A program made the position numbers and the translations under genes. The notes below the pieces were generated by a model that saw only the letters and a list, made by a program, of their open reading frames with translations, made no database searches and was not told where the DNA came from. From positions 62,001-126,000 of the forward strand of contig JAMJFO010000001.1 of NCBI GenBank assembly GCA_023544645.1: a DNA stretch of 64,000 nucleotides, given 5' to 3'. The stretch comes from Desulfobulbaceae bacterium (GTDB taxonomy: Bacteria > Desulfobacterota > Desulfobulbia > Desulfobulbales > Desulfobulbaceae). Below, piece by piece: positions 26,219 to 35,657 of this stretch (position 1 is the first letter of the stretch; every line of letters begins with the position of its first letter).

Positions 26219-27667
26219 CTATGCGGCATAAGTGTTCTTTCCCTTGTGGTGAATCTCGGCAATGAGCCGGGCCAGCTTGTTGACTTCGCTGGTGAAATCC
26301 TCGTAATCAAAGAGATGGGTGTGGGTGTCAAGGTATGAAGTGTCAAAATCGCCCTTGCGGAAATCCGAGTCATTGACCAGGTTCAGGTAAAACGGGATGG
26401 TCGTTTTGGGCCCGGTGATAACGAAATTGGTCAGACAGCGTTTGAGCCGGTCAACGGTTTCGTTCCATGACCAGCCGAATACGGTAAGCTTGACCAGCAG
26501 GGAGTCATATTCCTCGGGTATGGTGAGCCCCTGGTAGCAGAAGCCGTCGAGGCGTACGCCGTATCCGCCGGGCGACTGGTAGACACTGATGGTCTTGCCG
26601 CCTTCCGGCATGAAATTATTTTTGGGGTCCTCGGCGTTGATCCGCATCTCGATGGCATGGCCGCGCAGAAAGATATCCTGCTGTTCAAAGAGCAGTTCCC
26701 GGCCCAGCGCCACTTTTATCTGGGTGCGGACAATATCGATACCCGCTATCATTTCGGTTACGGTGTGTTCCACCTGGAGCCTGGTATTGATCTCCATGAA
26801 GTAGTAATTGTTGTCGCTGTCCAGCAGGAATTCAACAGTGCCGGCATTGGTGTAGTTGGCTGCTTTTGCCGCCTTGACCGCAGTCTCACAGATTTCCTCG
26901 GTCAGTTCGGGCGACAGGTGAAAGGCCGGGGCGATTTCCACCAGTTTCTGGTTGCGGCGCTGGATGGAGCAGTCACGGGTGCCCAGGTGAACCGTTTTGC
27001 CCTGGTTGTCGGCAATAATCTGTACTTCGACGTGCTTGGGAGTGAGCACCACCTTTTCCAGGTAGACCGAATCGTCGTTAAAGGCGGCCAGGGCTTCCTG
27101 GCGGGCGACCGAGTACTGGTCGCGCAGCTCCCTGTCATTATTAACGCGCCTGATCCCGCGGCCGCCGCCGCCGGCAGTGGCTTTAAGCATCAATGGATAT
27201 CCGTATTTTTCAGCAAACTCCCTCGCTTCCTCCAGACCGGCTTCGCCGGCGGAGAGATTCTGCGTGCCCGGCACCATGGGGATGCCTGCCTCAGCCATGA
27301 TCCGACGGGCTGTGACCTTGTTCCCCAGTTTCTCGATGACCTCGGAGGAAGGTCCGATAAAGATAATGCCTGCCTCGTCGCAGGCCTTTGCCAGCAGCGG
27401 GTTTTCGGCCAGGAAACCGTAGCCGGGATGAATGGCGGTGGCCCCGGCGCGTTTCGCGGCCTTGATGACCTTGTCGATATTCAGGTAGTCTGAACGCGGA
27501 CCGTCCCCTATCCATACGGCTTCGTTGGCGATACGGATATGCCTGGAATGCTGGTCAGGTGTTTCATAAATGGCGACCGCCTCATGATTCAGCTCCTGGA
27601 TTGCCCGGATTATCCGAATGGCAATCTCCCCACGGTTGGCAACAAGAATTTTTGTTTTAGCGCTCAA
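26219..27667 (-). CDS. pycA: Pyruvate carboxylase subunit A (biotin carboxylase)
   Basis: 482 residues. ATP-grasp biotin carboxylase with KILVANRGEIAIRIIRA at the N-terminus, the glycine-rich ATP loop KATAGGGGRGIR, the catalytic GTVEFLLD and EINTRLQVEHTVTEM. It carboxylates the biotin carried by subunit B. It is first in the pycA-pycB operon. The 240 bp upstream hold no gene; a weak minus-strand promoter (TTGCTT, 16 bp, TATGCT near 27800-27830) is possible. Confidence 0.93.
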   Translation of the reverse strand: MSAKTKILVANRGEIAIRIIRAIQELNHEAVAIYETPDQHSRHIRIANEAVWIGDGPRSDYLNIDKVIKAAKRAGATAIHPGYGFLAENPLLAKACDEAGIIFIGPSSEVIEKLGNKVTARRIMAEAGIPMVPGTQNLSAGEAGLEEAREFAEKYGYPLMLKATAGGGGRGIRRVNNDRELRDQYSVARQEALAAFNDDSVYLEKVVLTPKHVEVQIIADNQGKTVHLGTRDCSIQRRNQKLVEIAPAFHLSPELTEEICETAVKAAKAANYTNAGTVEFLLDSDNNYYFMEINTRLQVEHTVTEMIAGIDIVRTQIKVALGRELLFEQQDIFLRGHAIEMRINAEDPKNNFMPEGGKTISVYQSPGGYGVRLDGFCYQGLTIPEEYDSLLVKLTVFGWSWNETVDRLKRCLTNFVITGPKTTIPFYLNLVNDSDFRKGDFDTSYLDTHTHLFDYEDFTSEVNKLARLIAEIHHKGKNTYAA

Positions 27668-27907
27668 TGTTTTTACCCTTTTTGTTATTCAACAGTATCT
27701 GATTAATGAATTTTTACAAAACCCCGGCAGAATGCGTTGTGACGAAAAAAAAGACGTAGCGGATTGTCGATGAACGGGGAGTTAAGTACATATATTTAGC
27801 ATAATCCTTCATGCTTGACAAGCAATAGCTGGGGGGTTCCGATATGAAATCGCAAAACAGCCAGAGAGGAATTTGCAGCGCCTGGTCCGGTCAGGGGCAG
27901 GAGGCAG

Positions 27908-30052
27908 TCACCGGTTATCAGTGTTAAACAGAAGTGAATGGACAGTGGAGCCGAGTTTTTCCAGAGAGTATGGTTTGGGTACAACTCCGGAGAATCCATA
28001 GCTGGTGAATTCGGCCATGATCGGATCATTTGAATAGCCGCTGGACACAATGGCCTTGACCTGCGGATCAATGGCCTGGAGTCTGGCGATTGTTTCTTTA
28101 CCTCCCATCTTGCCCGGAATGGTCAGGTCAAGTATGACCGCATCAAACCGGGAGGCATCCCCCAGGGCCGCTTCATATTTCTGCAGGGCATCCTCACCGT
28201 CACATGATTCAACAACATCATACCCAAGCAGGTTCAGCATCTGTACGCCCACCTGCCGGACAACTTCATCGTCATCCATGAGGAGAATCCTGCCGCTGCC
28301 TTTTATGGCTTCCGGCGTAACAGTTTTCTTCCGTTCCAGTTTCCCTGTTGAAACAGGCAGGTAGATCTCCATAGTCGTGCCGCGTCCCGGTTCGGAATCA
28401 ACAGTGATCAGACCGTTGTGGTTGCGGATTATGGAATAGGCAGTGGCAAGACCGAGACCGCTTCCTCTTTTTTTGGTGGTAAAGTAGGGGTCAAATATCC
28501 TGGGGAGATATTCCCTGGCAATGCCGACACCCTGATCCTTGATTGCGATTTTTACATATTTTCCGCCGGTGAGGAGCTCGGGCAGGTGTTCGTCCTGGAT
28601 ATAGTTGCTGATGTTGATATGTATCGTCCCGCCGTCAGGCATGGCCTGGTCGCTGTTGATAATAAGGTTTTCCAGGACCTGGCTTATCTGGCCGCTGTCA
28701 ACATCGACCGGGCTGATTTCACCTTCAACTTCCAGAGACCAGTTTGTATTGGATCCGCTGAGAGTAAAGGGTGCGACTTCATTTATAATATCGACCACCG
28801 ATGCGGTTTCTTTTACCGGCGCTCCTCCCTTGGAAAAGGTCAGCAGCTGCCTGGTCAGTTCCTGGGCCCGGTGGGCGGCGTTTTCCGTATTTTTGAGCAG
28901 TTTGGCCAGGTCGCCTTCAGGGGCCTGAAGCTGGGCCAGCAGGATATTGCCGAGAATCCCGGTGAGAAGGTTGTTGAAGTCATGGGCGATGCCGCCGGCA
29001 AGGAGGCCGACTGATTCAAGCTTCTGGGCGCGCCGCAGTTCCTCCTCCATTTTCAGTTTTTCGGTGATATTGCGGAAGACGCTGCGCAGGGCCATGGGTT
29101 TGCCGTCGACAAATCTGCAGTTGACCTTTCCTTCGACACTGATTTCCTGGCCTGATTTGCTGATGAAAACGGTCTGGCAGGTAAATTCCCGGCCGTCCCG
29201 GAGAATATTCTCAAAACTTTTTCTGCAGCGGTCAACCTCATCCGGATGCAGGAGATCAAGTATTCTGCGGCCGGTCACCTCCTCCTCGGTGTACCCGAGG
29301 GTTTCCCGCCAGGCTTTGTTGACCACCAGGATTCTCCCCTGGGGATCAATGCTCTGCAGCATATCCGTTGCGTTTTCAAAGAGATCGCGGAAACGGTCCT
29401 CACTTTCCAGCAGGGCCATCTCGGATCTCCTTCTCCGGGTGGTATCCATATACAGGATTACAACTCGCTGCAGGATTCCCTGTTTGTCAAAAACAGGGGT
29501 GCCGATAATTTCGTAATACCGGTTGCGGCACACCCAGGACCGGACCCGGACACTTTTGCGTCGTTCCAGGACCATTCTGAACAGGCAGTCTTCTTCATTG
29601 GTTTCATCAGCGCAAACAGCTTCCCGGCAGGTCCTGCCGATGACATCCTGCTCCTGTATCACAAAAAGACCGGTCATCTTTTTGTTATAGGCAATGATCT
29701 CCCCCCTGGCGTTGAGAACCTGGATTGCCTCGCCCACTGATTCAAATATGGCCTGGATATCCTTTTTTGCGGTTTCCAGGTCAAGGTTGGTTTGCCGCAG
29801 GTGTTCGAGTATCTGGATAAAGGTGTTGCTGATGATGCCGATGGGGTCGAGGTGGATCAGGGTGTCGTCGTCCAGCTCATCGGGCTGCAGAGGAATTGTC
29901 CCGATTACCTTCAGGAGCTGGTCAACTTTTTCTCTGATATATGCATTTGCCTCGTGGTTTTTCTCCACCAGCATCTGGTTTTCGGCATTGGCAAGACGAA
30001 GCTGCTCCTGCAATTCGGCAATGGTAAGGTGGTCAATCTTGTCTGGTCCCAT
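27908..30052 (-). CDS. Cytoplasmic PAS hybrid sensor histidine kinase with receiver domain
   Basis: About 714 residues from the ATG at 30052; a TTG at 30073 is an alternative. Order: N-terminal coiled coil (about 5-50), PAS (about 95-205), PAS (about 215-335), HisKA with the H-box GGIAHDFNNLLTGI, HATPase (IKDQGVGIAREYLPRIF and GSGLGLATAYSII) and a C-terminal receiver (LLMDDDEVV, phospho-Asp in VILDLTIPGKMGG). No membrane helix is seen, so the signal is cytoplasmic. It follows yedF by 17 bp, suggesting a link to sulfur or selenium supply. Confidence 0.92.
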   Translation of the reverse strand: MGPDKIDHLTIAELQEQLRLANAENQMLVEKNHEANAYIREKVDQLLKVIGTIPLQPDELDDDTLIHLDPIGIISNTFIQILEHLRQTNLDLETAKKDIQAIFESVGEAIQVLNARGEIIAYNKKMTGLFVIQEQDVIGRTCREAVCADETNEEDCLFRMVLERRKSVRVRSWVCRNRYYEIIGTPVFDKQGILQRVVILYMDTTRRRRSEMALLESEDRFRDLFENATDMLQSIDPQGRILVVNKAWRETLGYTEEEVTGRRILDLLHPDEVDRCRKSFENILRDGREFTCQTVFISKSGQEISVEGKVNCRFVDGKPMALRSVFRNITEKLKMEEELRRAQKLESVGLLAGGIAHDFNNLLTGILGNILLAQLQAPEGDLAKLLKNTENAAHRAQELTRQLLTFSKGGAPVKETASVVDIINEVAPFTLSGSNTNWSLEVEGEISPVDVDSGQISQVLENLIINSDQAMPDGGTIHINISNYIQDEHLPELLTGGKYVKIAIKDQGVGIAREYLPRIFDPYFTTKKRGSGLGLATAYSIIRNHNGLITVDSEPGRGTTMEIYLPVSTGKLERKKTVTPEAIKGSGRILLMDDDEVVRQVGVQMLNLLGYDVVESCDGEDALQKYEAALGDASRFDAVILDLTIPGKMGGKETIARLQAIDPQVKAIVSSGYSNDPIMAEFTSYGFSGVVPKPYSLEKLGSTVHSLLFNTDNR

Positions 30053-30069
30053 GAAATAGCGGTCTCCGG

Positions 30070-30345
30070 TCAATCTGCCAACTTCTGTTGTTTGTGCCGC
30101 ATGATCCTGATCTCGTAAAATCCTTCTTTTTTTTCAACGAAGTGGTCATATCCCATGCTGGCGACTGCATCGGGTATGGTTGCGGTGGCATCCCGGTTAT
30201 CGGTTTTGATTAATATTTCGATGCGGCCTTCCTTTAATGCCTCCCGCAGTTCATGCACTTCCCGCAGAGTAAACAGCAGGCAGGATGGGCATATCTGGCC
30301 GCGAATATCATAGACAACGATGTTTTCTGCATCCCTGGCTTTCAT
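30070..30345 (-). CDS. yedF: TusA/YedF-like sulfurtransferase-fold protein
   Basis: 91 residues from the ATG at 30345. The TusA signature appears as DIRGQICPSCLLFTLREV: the reactive Cys is present, but the usual CPxP is CPSC, giving a possible redox pair. The ATG overlaps the yedE stop (ATGA). TusA/YedF proteins pass sulfane sulfur, and the YedE-YedF pair has been linked to selenium metabolism, which fits the selenoprotein in this window but does not prove it. Confidence 0.85.
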   Translation of the reverse strand: MKARDAENIVVYDIRGQICPSCLLFTLREVHELREALKEGRIEILIKTDNRDATATIPDAVASMGYDHFVEKKEGFYEIRIMRHKQQKLAD

Positions 30346-31475
30346 GCCGATACCTCCGGTCTCATGGAAAGGACCAATGTGACGAGTAATCTGCTTCCGA
30401 TGTAGGATCCGGGAATGATCCCGATCAGGAATAAAAGACTCTGCATGCTCAGAATGGGAACTCCACCGAACAGGTGCCAGATATTGCATCCAGGGGTCAT
30501 CCTCGATCCCAGGGCAAGGATGATGCCCCCGGCAAGAGCGGAGACATACTGGCGTGCCGGTACCCTGAAGTAAACCCTGAATTCACCAATCCTGAGGGCG
30601 GCAATCATCGCGCCAAGGACGATGCCGGCAATAAGGGGAAACTGGATGTAGGCTATGGCATCGAAAAAAGGACCGGGTCCGCCATGGAGTTCAACCTGGC
30701 TGACCGGCGCCGTATATTTGAGCGGCACCGTATTATAGAAAGCCACCTGGGATACATGCATCGGAACCGGGATATTTGTGAGGTAGGAGGCAGCCTTGGC
30801 ATAGGCGTTGGTGATGCCGAAGGGCATGCCGATGAGGGTATAGGAAAGGGTTCCCAGTATGGCGAGGTAGAGGGCTGCTTTCCACGGCTGGATATATCCT
30901 TCCGCCGGTGAAGCCACCTCCCACCGGCGCTGTGCATGCCAGCGAAGGAAAAGGTATGCCGCCAGCCCGGTCACCGGCAGCAGGAGGAGAATCGGATCGC
31001 AACCCAGGGCCTGGGGTAGGGTGATGTGGCCCTGCAGGAATGAAAATTTTTTACTGACAGCTGTCCACCAGGGGTGCATTTCAGCATATAAGCCGCTGCC
31101 GATGATCAGTCCGGCAAAAGCGGTGGCGCTGATCATACTGCCGCCGCCCATTTTATACAGGGTTCCGACAACGCATCCTCCGGCCAGCACCATGCCGATG
31201 CCGAAGATCACTCCTCCGGCAATATTTCCCAGGGACGGCGATCCGAGCAGAGGGAAGGGGTACAGGGGAAGAAGGCCGATCCGCCGCATGAGTTCAAACA
31301 GGACCATGCTCGCGACCACCAGCAGAAGGAGGGTGCGGAGCATTACGGTTTTCCTGAACAGGAACAGATCGCGGAACATTCCGGCCACGCAGAAGTCGGA
31401 ACGGTACATGATGGCTCCGGCAACAAGTCCGAGGGCAAGGTTGACAATGATGATAAAAAGAATCGCTGGCGTCAT
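30342..31475 (-). CDS. yedE: YeeE/YedE-family membrane transporter
   Basis: 377 residues with about nine to ten membrane helices. Conserved cysteine motifs are present: YRSDFCVAGMFRD, LAGGCVVGTLYKMGGG and SRMTPGCNIWHLFGG. In TsuA (YeeE) equivalent cysteines relay thiosulfate across the membrane. Thiosulfate, another sulfur compound or a selenium compound are possible substrates. It is translationally coupled to yedF and upstream of the PAS kinase, forming a transporter-carrier-sensor unit. Confidence 0.9.
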   Translation of the reverse strand: MTPAILFIIIVNLALGLVAGAIMYRSDFCVAGMFRDLFLFRKTVMLRTLLLLVVASMVLFELMRRIGLLPLYPFPLLGSPSLGNIAGGVIFGIGMVLAGGCVVGTLYKMGGGSMISATAFAGLIIGSGLYAEMHPWWTAVSKKFSFLQGHITLPQALGCDPILLLLPVTGLAAYLFLRWHAQRRWEVASPAEGYIQPWKAALYLAILGTLSYTLIGMPFGITNAYAKAASYLTNIPVPMHVSQVAFYNTVPLKYTAPVSQVELHGGPGPFFDAIAYIQFPLIAGIVLGAMIAALRIGEFRVYFRVPARQYVSALAGGIILALGSRMTPGCNIWHLFGGVPILSMQSLLFLIGIIPGSYIGSRLLVTLVLSMRPEVSA

Positions 31476-31663
31476 TCCGCAGTCCTGGTCAGTTTGGACT
31501 CATTATACTGCAACTGATGAATAGGTCAAAACAATGATGTTTTTTTTGTGTGGATATTCGGCCCGGAATGAAAATGTGCCATGCAGGTAAAAGGAAAAAC
31601 ACTGGCCGGGCGTTATGCTGTTTCAGCAAGCTGCCAGGTTGATCCGTTCAGGACTATGCCTGG

Positions 31664-32371
31664 TTATTTCTTTGCCAGCTGCCTCAAGTAGTTGATCCAG
31701 CCATCAAGACTGCTGCCGTTCTTGACTGACAGCTCAAGGATCTTCAGCCCGGGGTTCAGGGCGGCAGCCTCCTTCCTTGCTTCGTCAAGGGAGAAGTCGA
31801 AATAGGGCAGGAGGTCTGTTTTGGTGATCAGGAACGCCTGGGAGCTGATAAATGCCCTGGGATACTTGGCAGGCTTGTCTGAGCCTTCCGGTACGGAAAC
31901 GAGAACGATCCGTTGATGTTCGCCCAGGTCAAAGGTGGCGGGACACACCAGGTTGCCGACGTTCTCAATGAATATGACGTCAAACGAATCGCTACCGCTG
32001 TCATGCTGCAGTTGGTGCAGTCCCTTGTGGACCATGGGCGCGTCAAGGTGACAGGCGCCGCCCGTGGTCAGCTGAACGGCTGGTATGCCCTTGGCTCGAA
32101 TGCGATCTGCGTCGCGTTCAGTTTCAATGTCGCCCTCGATGACCCCGATCCGCATTTCCCCGGCGAGGATGTCAATGGTATGTTCAAGAAGGGTGGTTTT
32201 GCCCGCCCCCGGGCTGCTGATCATGTTGACGGCAACCGCTCCCATGGCTGCAAAGTGCCGGCGGTTCTCTTCGGCTTGACGGGTGTTTGCCTCGAGCAGG
32301 CTCCGGTGTACATCCACCGTTCTGGTTGTTTGTTCCGGGTCAGGGGTATGACAGCCGCAGATATCGCACAT
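31664..32371 (-). CDS. hypB: Hydrogenase nickel incorporation GTPase HypB
   Basis: 235 residues. The N-terminal MCDICGCH is the high-affinity metal site, the P-loop is SSPGAGKTTLLE, and the G-domain metal ligands lie in TGGACHLDA. It donates nickel to the hydrogenase large subunit with HypA. It is last in the hya-hyp group, 3 bp after hypA. Confidence 0.97.
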   Translation of the reverse strand: MCDICGCHTPDPEQTTRTVDVHRSLLEANTRQAEENRRHFAAMGAVAVNMISSPGAGKTTLLEHTIDILAGEMRIGVIEGDIETERDADRIRAKGIPAVQLTTGGACHLDAPMVHKGLHQLQHDSGSDSFDVIFIENVGNLVCPATFDLGEHQRIVLVSVPEGSDKPAKYPRAFISSQAFLITKTDLLPYFDFSLDEARKEAAALNPGLKILELSVKNGSSLDGWINYLRQLAKK

Positions 32372-32374
32372 TAT

Positions 32375-32713
32375 TCACTCCATTTCCACTTGGGTCAGTA
32401 CCAGTTCATCGCCGCCTTCGGGGCTAAGCCTGGTTGAGTCGCATCGGGGACAGGTTTTGGTGGAGAAATCCGCAACGAGCCGGCAGTCGAGACATCGCTG
32501 CACAGGCTCGGTCAGGGTTATCTCAAGTGCTGCTTTTTTGGTCAAGCTGTTTTCGCCGGCCAGGGTTTCAAAGCCGAAGGAGAAGGAATCGGCCACGATG
32601 CCGGACAGCCTGCCGATGCTGACCCGGACCGTAATAATTGCTGTCGCCCCGTGTTCGTCGGCGAGTTGGCAAAGTTGATTCATCAGTCCCTGGGCCAGGG
32701 AAAATTCATGCAC
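32375..32713 (-). CDS. hypA: Hydrogenase nickel metallochaperone HypA
   Basis: 112 residues. The N-terminal MHEFSLAQGL gives the nickel site (Met1-His2-Glu3), and the zinc site is CLDC...CPRCDS. It delivers Ni with HypB. Its start overlaps the hyaD end by 8 bp. Confidence 0.96.
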   Translation of the reverse strand: MHEFSLAQGLMNQLCQLADEHGATAIITVRVSIGRLSGIVADSFSFGFETLAGENSLTKKAALEITLTEPVQRCLDCRLVADFSTKTCPRCDSTRLSPEGGDELVLTQVEME

Positions 32714-33215
32714 TGGTCAATGTTTCTCTGGGTTGAAGGATAGTATCGTGGCGGGCCAGGGATTCGAGGAGAAGAGCGGCGACCTCGGCAAGTTTTGGCT
32801 GGAGGCAGGACGATAGTCCTATGGCAATATCCAGGTTCTCGGGGACAATGGTTATCATTTCCGTTTGCTCGGGAGCCCTGTCGCGCAGTTTGCACAGCGC
32901 CAGGATGTCCAGGAGGCCTACCTGGTGAGGCGACATCCGGGTGTGGATGTTGCCGGTCCGGACATCATCGTCAGTAAAACGATGAATCGATCCCGGCACG
33001 TCTTTGACGGCCACTGTATCAATGACATAGAGAATGTCCGCATCCTCCATGAACGGGGCCAGCATGATGCCGGCAGTTCCGCCGTCCAGGACCGATACAT
33101 GATCCGGAATAACATAATGACTGGTCAGGTATTCAATGAAGTGAACACCAAAACCTTCGTCCCGCATCAGCAGGTTGCCGATGCCGAGAATGCCGATTCT
33201 TTTTTGTTTATGCAT
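32706..33215 (-). CDS. hyaD: Hydrogenase maturation protease (HyaD/HybD family)
   Basis: 169 residues. GILGIGNLLMRDEGFGVHF contains the Ni-binding Glu/Asp, and DGGTAGIMLAPFM the second. It removes the C-terminal peptide of HyaB after nickel insertion. The ATG sits only 8 bp after a strong GC hairpin with a U-tract and has no Shine-Dalgarno sequence, so its expression may be limited relative to hyaABC. Confidence 0.95.
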   Translation of the reverse strand: MHKQKRIGILGIGNLLMRDEGFGVHFIEYLTSHYVIPDHVSVLDGGTAGIMLAPFMEDADILYVIDTVAVKDVPGSIHRFTDDDVRTGNIHTRMSPHQVGLLDILALCKLRDRAPEQTEMITIVPENLDIAIGLSSCLQPKLAEVAALLLESLARHDTILQPRETLTSA

Positions 33216-33247
33216 AAAAAGGGGGAGCAGGTTTGCTGCCTGCTCCC
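33216..33247 (-). terminator. Hairpin with U-tract between hyaC and hyaD (attenuator or processing site)
   Basis: Minus strand: GGGAGCAGG-CAGCAAA-CCTGCTCCC then CCTTTTTATG, where the ATG is the hyaD start. It has full intrinsic-terminator form but lies inside the operon, so partial readthrough could lower maturation-gene expression relative to structural genes. Confidence 0.75.
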
Positions 33248-33255
33248 GGTCATAT

Positions 33256-33903
33256 TCATGGGTTGTCGGATGAAATGTATTTCGTCCCGTTGAAAATTGA
33301 TGATATCAGGCCTTCCCTGGTTTTGATATCGTTCCAGATCACAATATAGATATGCGCAACGGCAAATATTATAAAATACCACATGATTAAAAAATGGAGA
33401 TGACGTCCCTGCTGCTGGGACCCGAGGAAAAACAGTCCCCATTTCTGCCAGGCGGCGCTTTCCGGATACAGCATGTAGAATCCGGCCAGCATCTGTATCA
33501 GGGCCATAATAAAGGTGATGATGTAGATAATTCCGGCCAGAACATTATGCCCGATACGCGGCCGATGCTCCTCCGTGAAGTAGAGATAGAGCTTGGCGGT
33601 ATGGAACATGTTGCTGATATTTCTCGGTGTCACTGGAAGAAAATCCCAGAATCGCTCCTGCTTGTTGCCGAAGACCAGGAGATACAGCCTTGCCAGAATA
33701 GCGCCGGTAAAGACGAAGCCGGCAATAAAATGAATGTAGCGCATCGTTGCCACGGGAAAAGAGGTCTCGCCCTCGATCAACGTGTTGGTCCACGGAAAGT
33801 GAATGTAAAATCCCGTCACCACCAGCACGACAATGGAAAGCGCAAAACTCCAGTGAAACAGCCGCAGCAGGATGCTCCAGGCGTAATGTTGTTCGTAGCG
33901 CAT
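33256..33903 (-). CDS. hyaC: [NiFe]-hydrogenase cytochrome b subunit
   Basis: 215 residues with four membrane helices (about 10-35, 55-80, 125-150 and 175-200) and conserved haem His residues (LLRLFHWSFA, MRYIHFIAGF, FLIMWYFIIFAVAHIYIVI). It anchors HyaAB and passes electrons from H2 oxidation to the quinone pool. It follows hyaB by 36 bp. Confidence 0.95.
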   Translation of the reverse strand: MRYEQHYAWSILLRLFHWSFALSIVVLVVTGFYIHFPWTNTLIEGETSFPVATMRYIHFIAGFVFTGAILARLYLLVFGNKQERFWDFLPVTPRNISNMFHTAKLYLYFTEEHRPRIGHNVLAGIIYIITFIMALIQMLAGFYMLYPESAAWQKWGLFFLGSQQQGRHLHFLIMWYFIIFAVAHIYIVIWNDIKTREGLISSIFNGTKYISSDNP

Positions 33904-33939
33904 AGTATCCTCCTTTACATCGGTTGATGGAGGGGTCCG

Positions 33940-35640
33940 TTACAGAACCTTGACCTTGACGGCTTCATTGCCTTCCGGGTCCAGCATGTGTACCGCGCAG
34001 GCGATACAGGGGTCAAACGAGTGGATTGTCCGCAGTACTTCCAGCGGCTTCTCCGGATCGGCAATGGGGTTGCCCACCAGGGATGCCTCGTATGGACCAG
34101 CCTTGTCCTTGTCGTCACGCGGGCCGGCATTCCAGGTGGAAGGGACAACGCACTGATAGTTCTTGATGACTCCGTCCTGGATGACAATCCAGTGAGAAAG
34201 CGCACCCCTGGGGGCCTCGTGGATACCAAAACCCTGGATCTCCCCCTTGGGGAAGGTCGGCTTGTTGAAAATCGCAAGATCGCCTCTGCCGATATTGTCA
34301 ACCAGCAGCTGCCAGTGCTTGAGGGCAAGGTCGGAAAGCATGGCTGCCCGTATCGCCCGGCCGGCATGACGGCCCAGGGTGGAGTGCAGCGCGCCGGGAC
34401 CGACCTGGGCTCCGGCCAGGGTCGACACCTGGGAGAGGACATGGTCGACATAGGTCCTGGTGAGCTCGTGGCCCTGGGCATACCCGATGAGAACCTGGGC
34501 CAGCGGTCCAACCTGCATCGGTTCACCCATGAATCGCGGCGCCTTGAGCCAGGTGTATTTGCCCTCATCCTGGAAATTCGTATATTTCGGCACGGTCTCT
34601 TCCTCGTAGGGATGCCGCGTCCAGTCGCCGTCGTACCAGGACCGGGCTATGCACTCGACGACATTTTCCTTTAAGTAGGAATCATTGAAGCTGGTAAACG
34701 GTTTCACCGTGCCGAGATCGCCGTTCATGATGGTGCCGCCGGGGAGATCAAAGGAGGTGGCCTTGGCATCGAGCACCATATCGGGAAATGCCATGTAGTT
34801 GGTTACTCCGGCCCCGTAGGGAAGCCAATCTGCGTACAGGGCGCCCACGGCAATGACATCCGGCACATATACCTGCTTGATGAATCCCTGCACCTCCTCC
34901 ACCAGCTGTTTGATCCAGTAGAGCCGCTCCATGTTGAGCGTGTTTTCGTTGTCCGGGTTGATGGCGGTTGTCACGCCGCCGACTGACAGGTTCTGGACAT
35001 GCGGCGTTTTGCCGGAAAAGATGGCCAGGGCCTGGTTGGCCTTGCGCTGGTAATCCAGAGCTTCAAGGTAGTGGGAAACAGCCATCAGGTTCGCCTCGGG
35101 CGGCAGAGCCATTGCCGAATGCCCCCAGTAGGCATTGGCAAAGGGCCCGAGCTGGCCGCTGTCGACTATGGCCTGGACCTTTTCCTTTACCGCCTTGAAA
35201 CGGTTGGCGCTGTTGCCGGGCCAGTCGGAAAGGCTCTCCGCCAGCTGAACGGTCTTGCCGATGTCGGCCGACAGGGCGGACACCACATCGACCCAGTCCA
35301 GTGCCGACAGGGCGTAAAAATGAACAATGTGGTCGTGCAGGGCATGGATTGACTGGATCATGTTGCGGATGTACTGCGCGTTCATCGGTATCTCCAGGCC
35401 CAGGGCGTTTTCAACGCACCTGACCGAAGCCAGGGCATGCACCGTGGTGCAGACCCCGCAGATCCGCTGGGTGAAAAGCCAGGCGTCCCTGGGGTCGCGT
35501 CCCTGGAGGATAACTTCGATCCCGCGCCACATCTGGCCGGATGACCACGCTTTGGAGATGAACCCGTTGTCTACCTCTGCATCTATTCTCAAGTGGCCTT
35601 CGATCCTGGTAACAGGGTCAACCACAATTCGCTGTGCCAT
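33940..35640 (-). CDS. hyaB: [NiFe]-hydrogenase large subunit
   Basis: 566 residues. Both Ni-Fe ligand motifs are intact: RICGVCTTVHALASVRCVEN and DPCIACAVHMLDPEG near the C-terminus. The residues after the final His form the peptide cut by HyaD. The Cys in DPCIAC is an ordinary cysteine, so this is not a [NiFeSe] enzyme. It oxidises H2 in the periplasm as a group 1 uptake hydrogenase with HyaA and HyaC. Confidence 0.98.
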   Translation of the reverse strand: MAQRIVVDPVTRIEGHLRIDAEVDNGFISKAWSSGQMWRGIEVILQGRDPRDAWLFTQRICGVCTTVHALASVRCVENALGLEIPMNAQYIRNMIQSIHALHDHIVHFYALSALDWVDVVSALSADIGKTVQLAESLSDWPGNSANRFKAVKEKVQAIVDSGQLGPFANAYWGHSAMALPPEANLMAVSHYLEALDYQRKANQALAIFSGKTPHVQNLSVGGVTTAINPDNENTLNMERLYWIKQLVEEVQGFIKQVYVPDVIAVGALYADWLPYGAGVTNYMAFPDMVLDAKATSFDLPGGTIMNGDLGTVKPFTSFNDSYLKENVVECIARSWYDGDWTRHPYEEETVPKYTNFQDEGKYTWLKAPRFMGEPMQVGPLAQVLIGYAQGHELTRTYVDHVLSQVSTLAGAQVGPGALHSTLGRHAGRAIRAAMLSDLALKHWQLLVDNIGRGDLAIFNKPTFPKGEIQGFGIHEAPRGALSHWIVIQDGVIKNYQCVVPSTWNAGPRDDKDKAGPYEASLVGNPIADPEKPLEVLRTIHSFDPCIACAVHMLDPEGNEAVKVKVL

Positions 35641-35657
35641 TCGTCTCCTCCCTCAGG

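Noticed and set aside
33979-33999. Possible [NiFeSe] hydrogenase
   Set aside because: The C-terminal ligand motif is DPCIAC with an ordinary Cys codon, not UGA.
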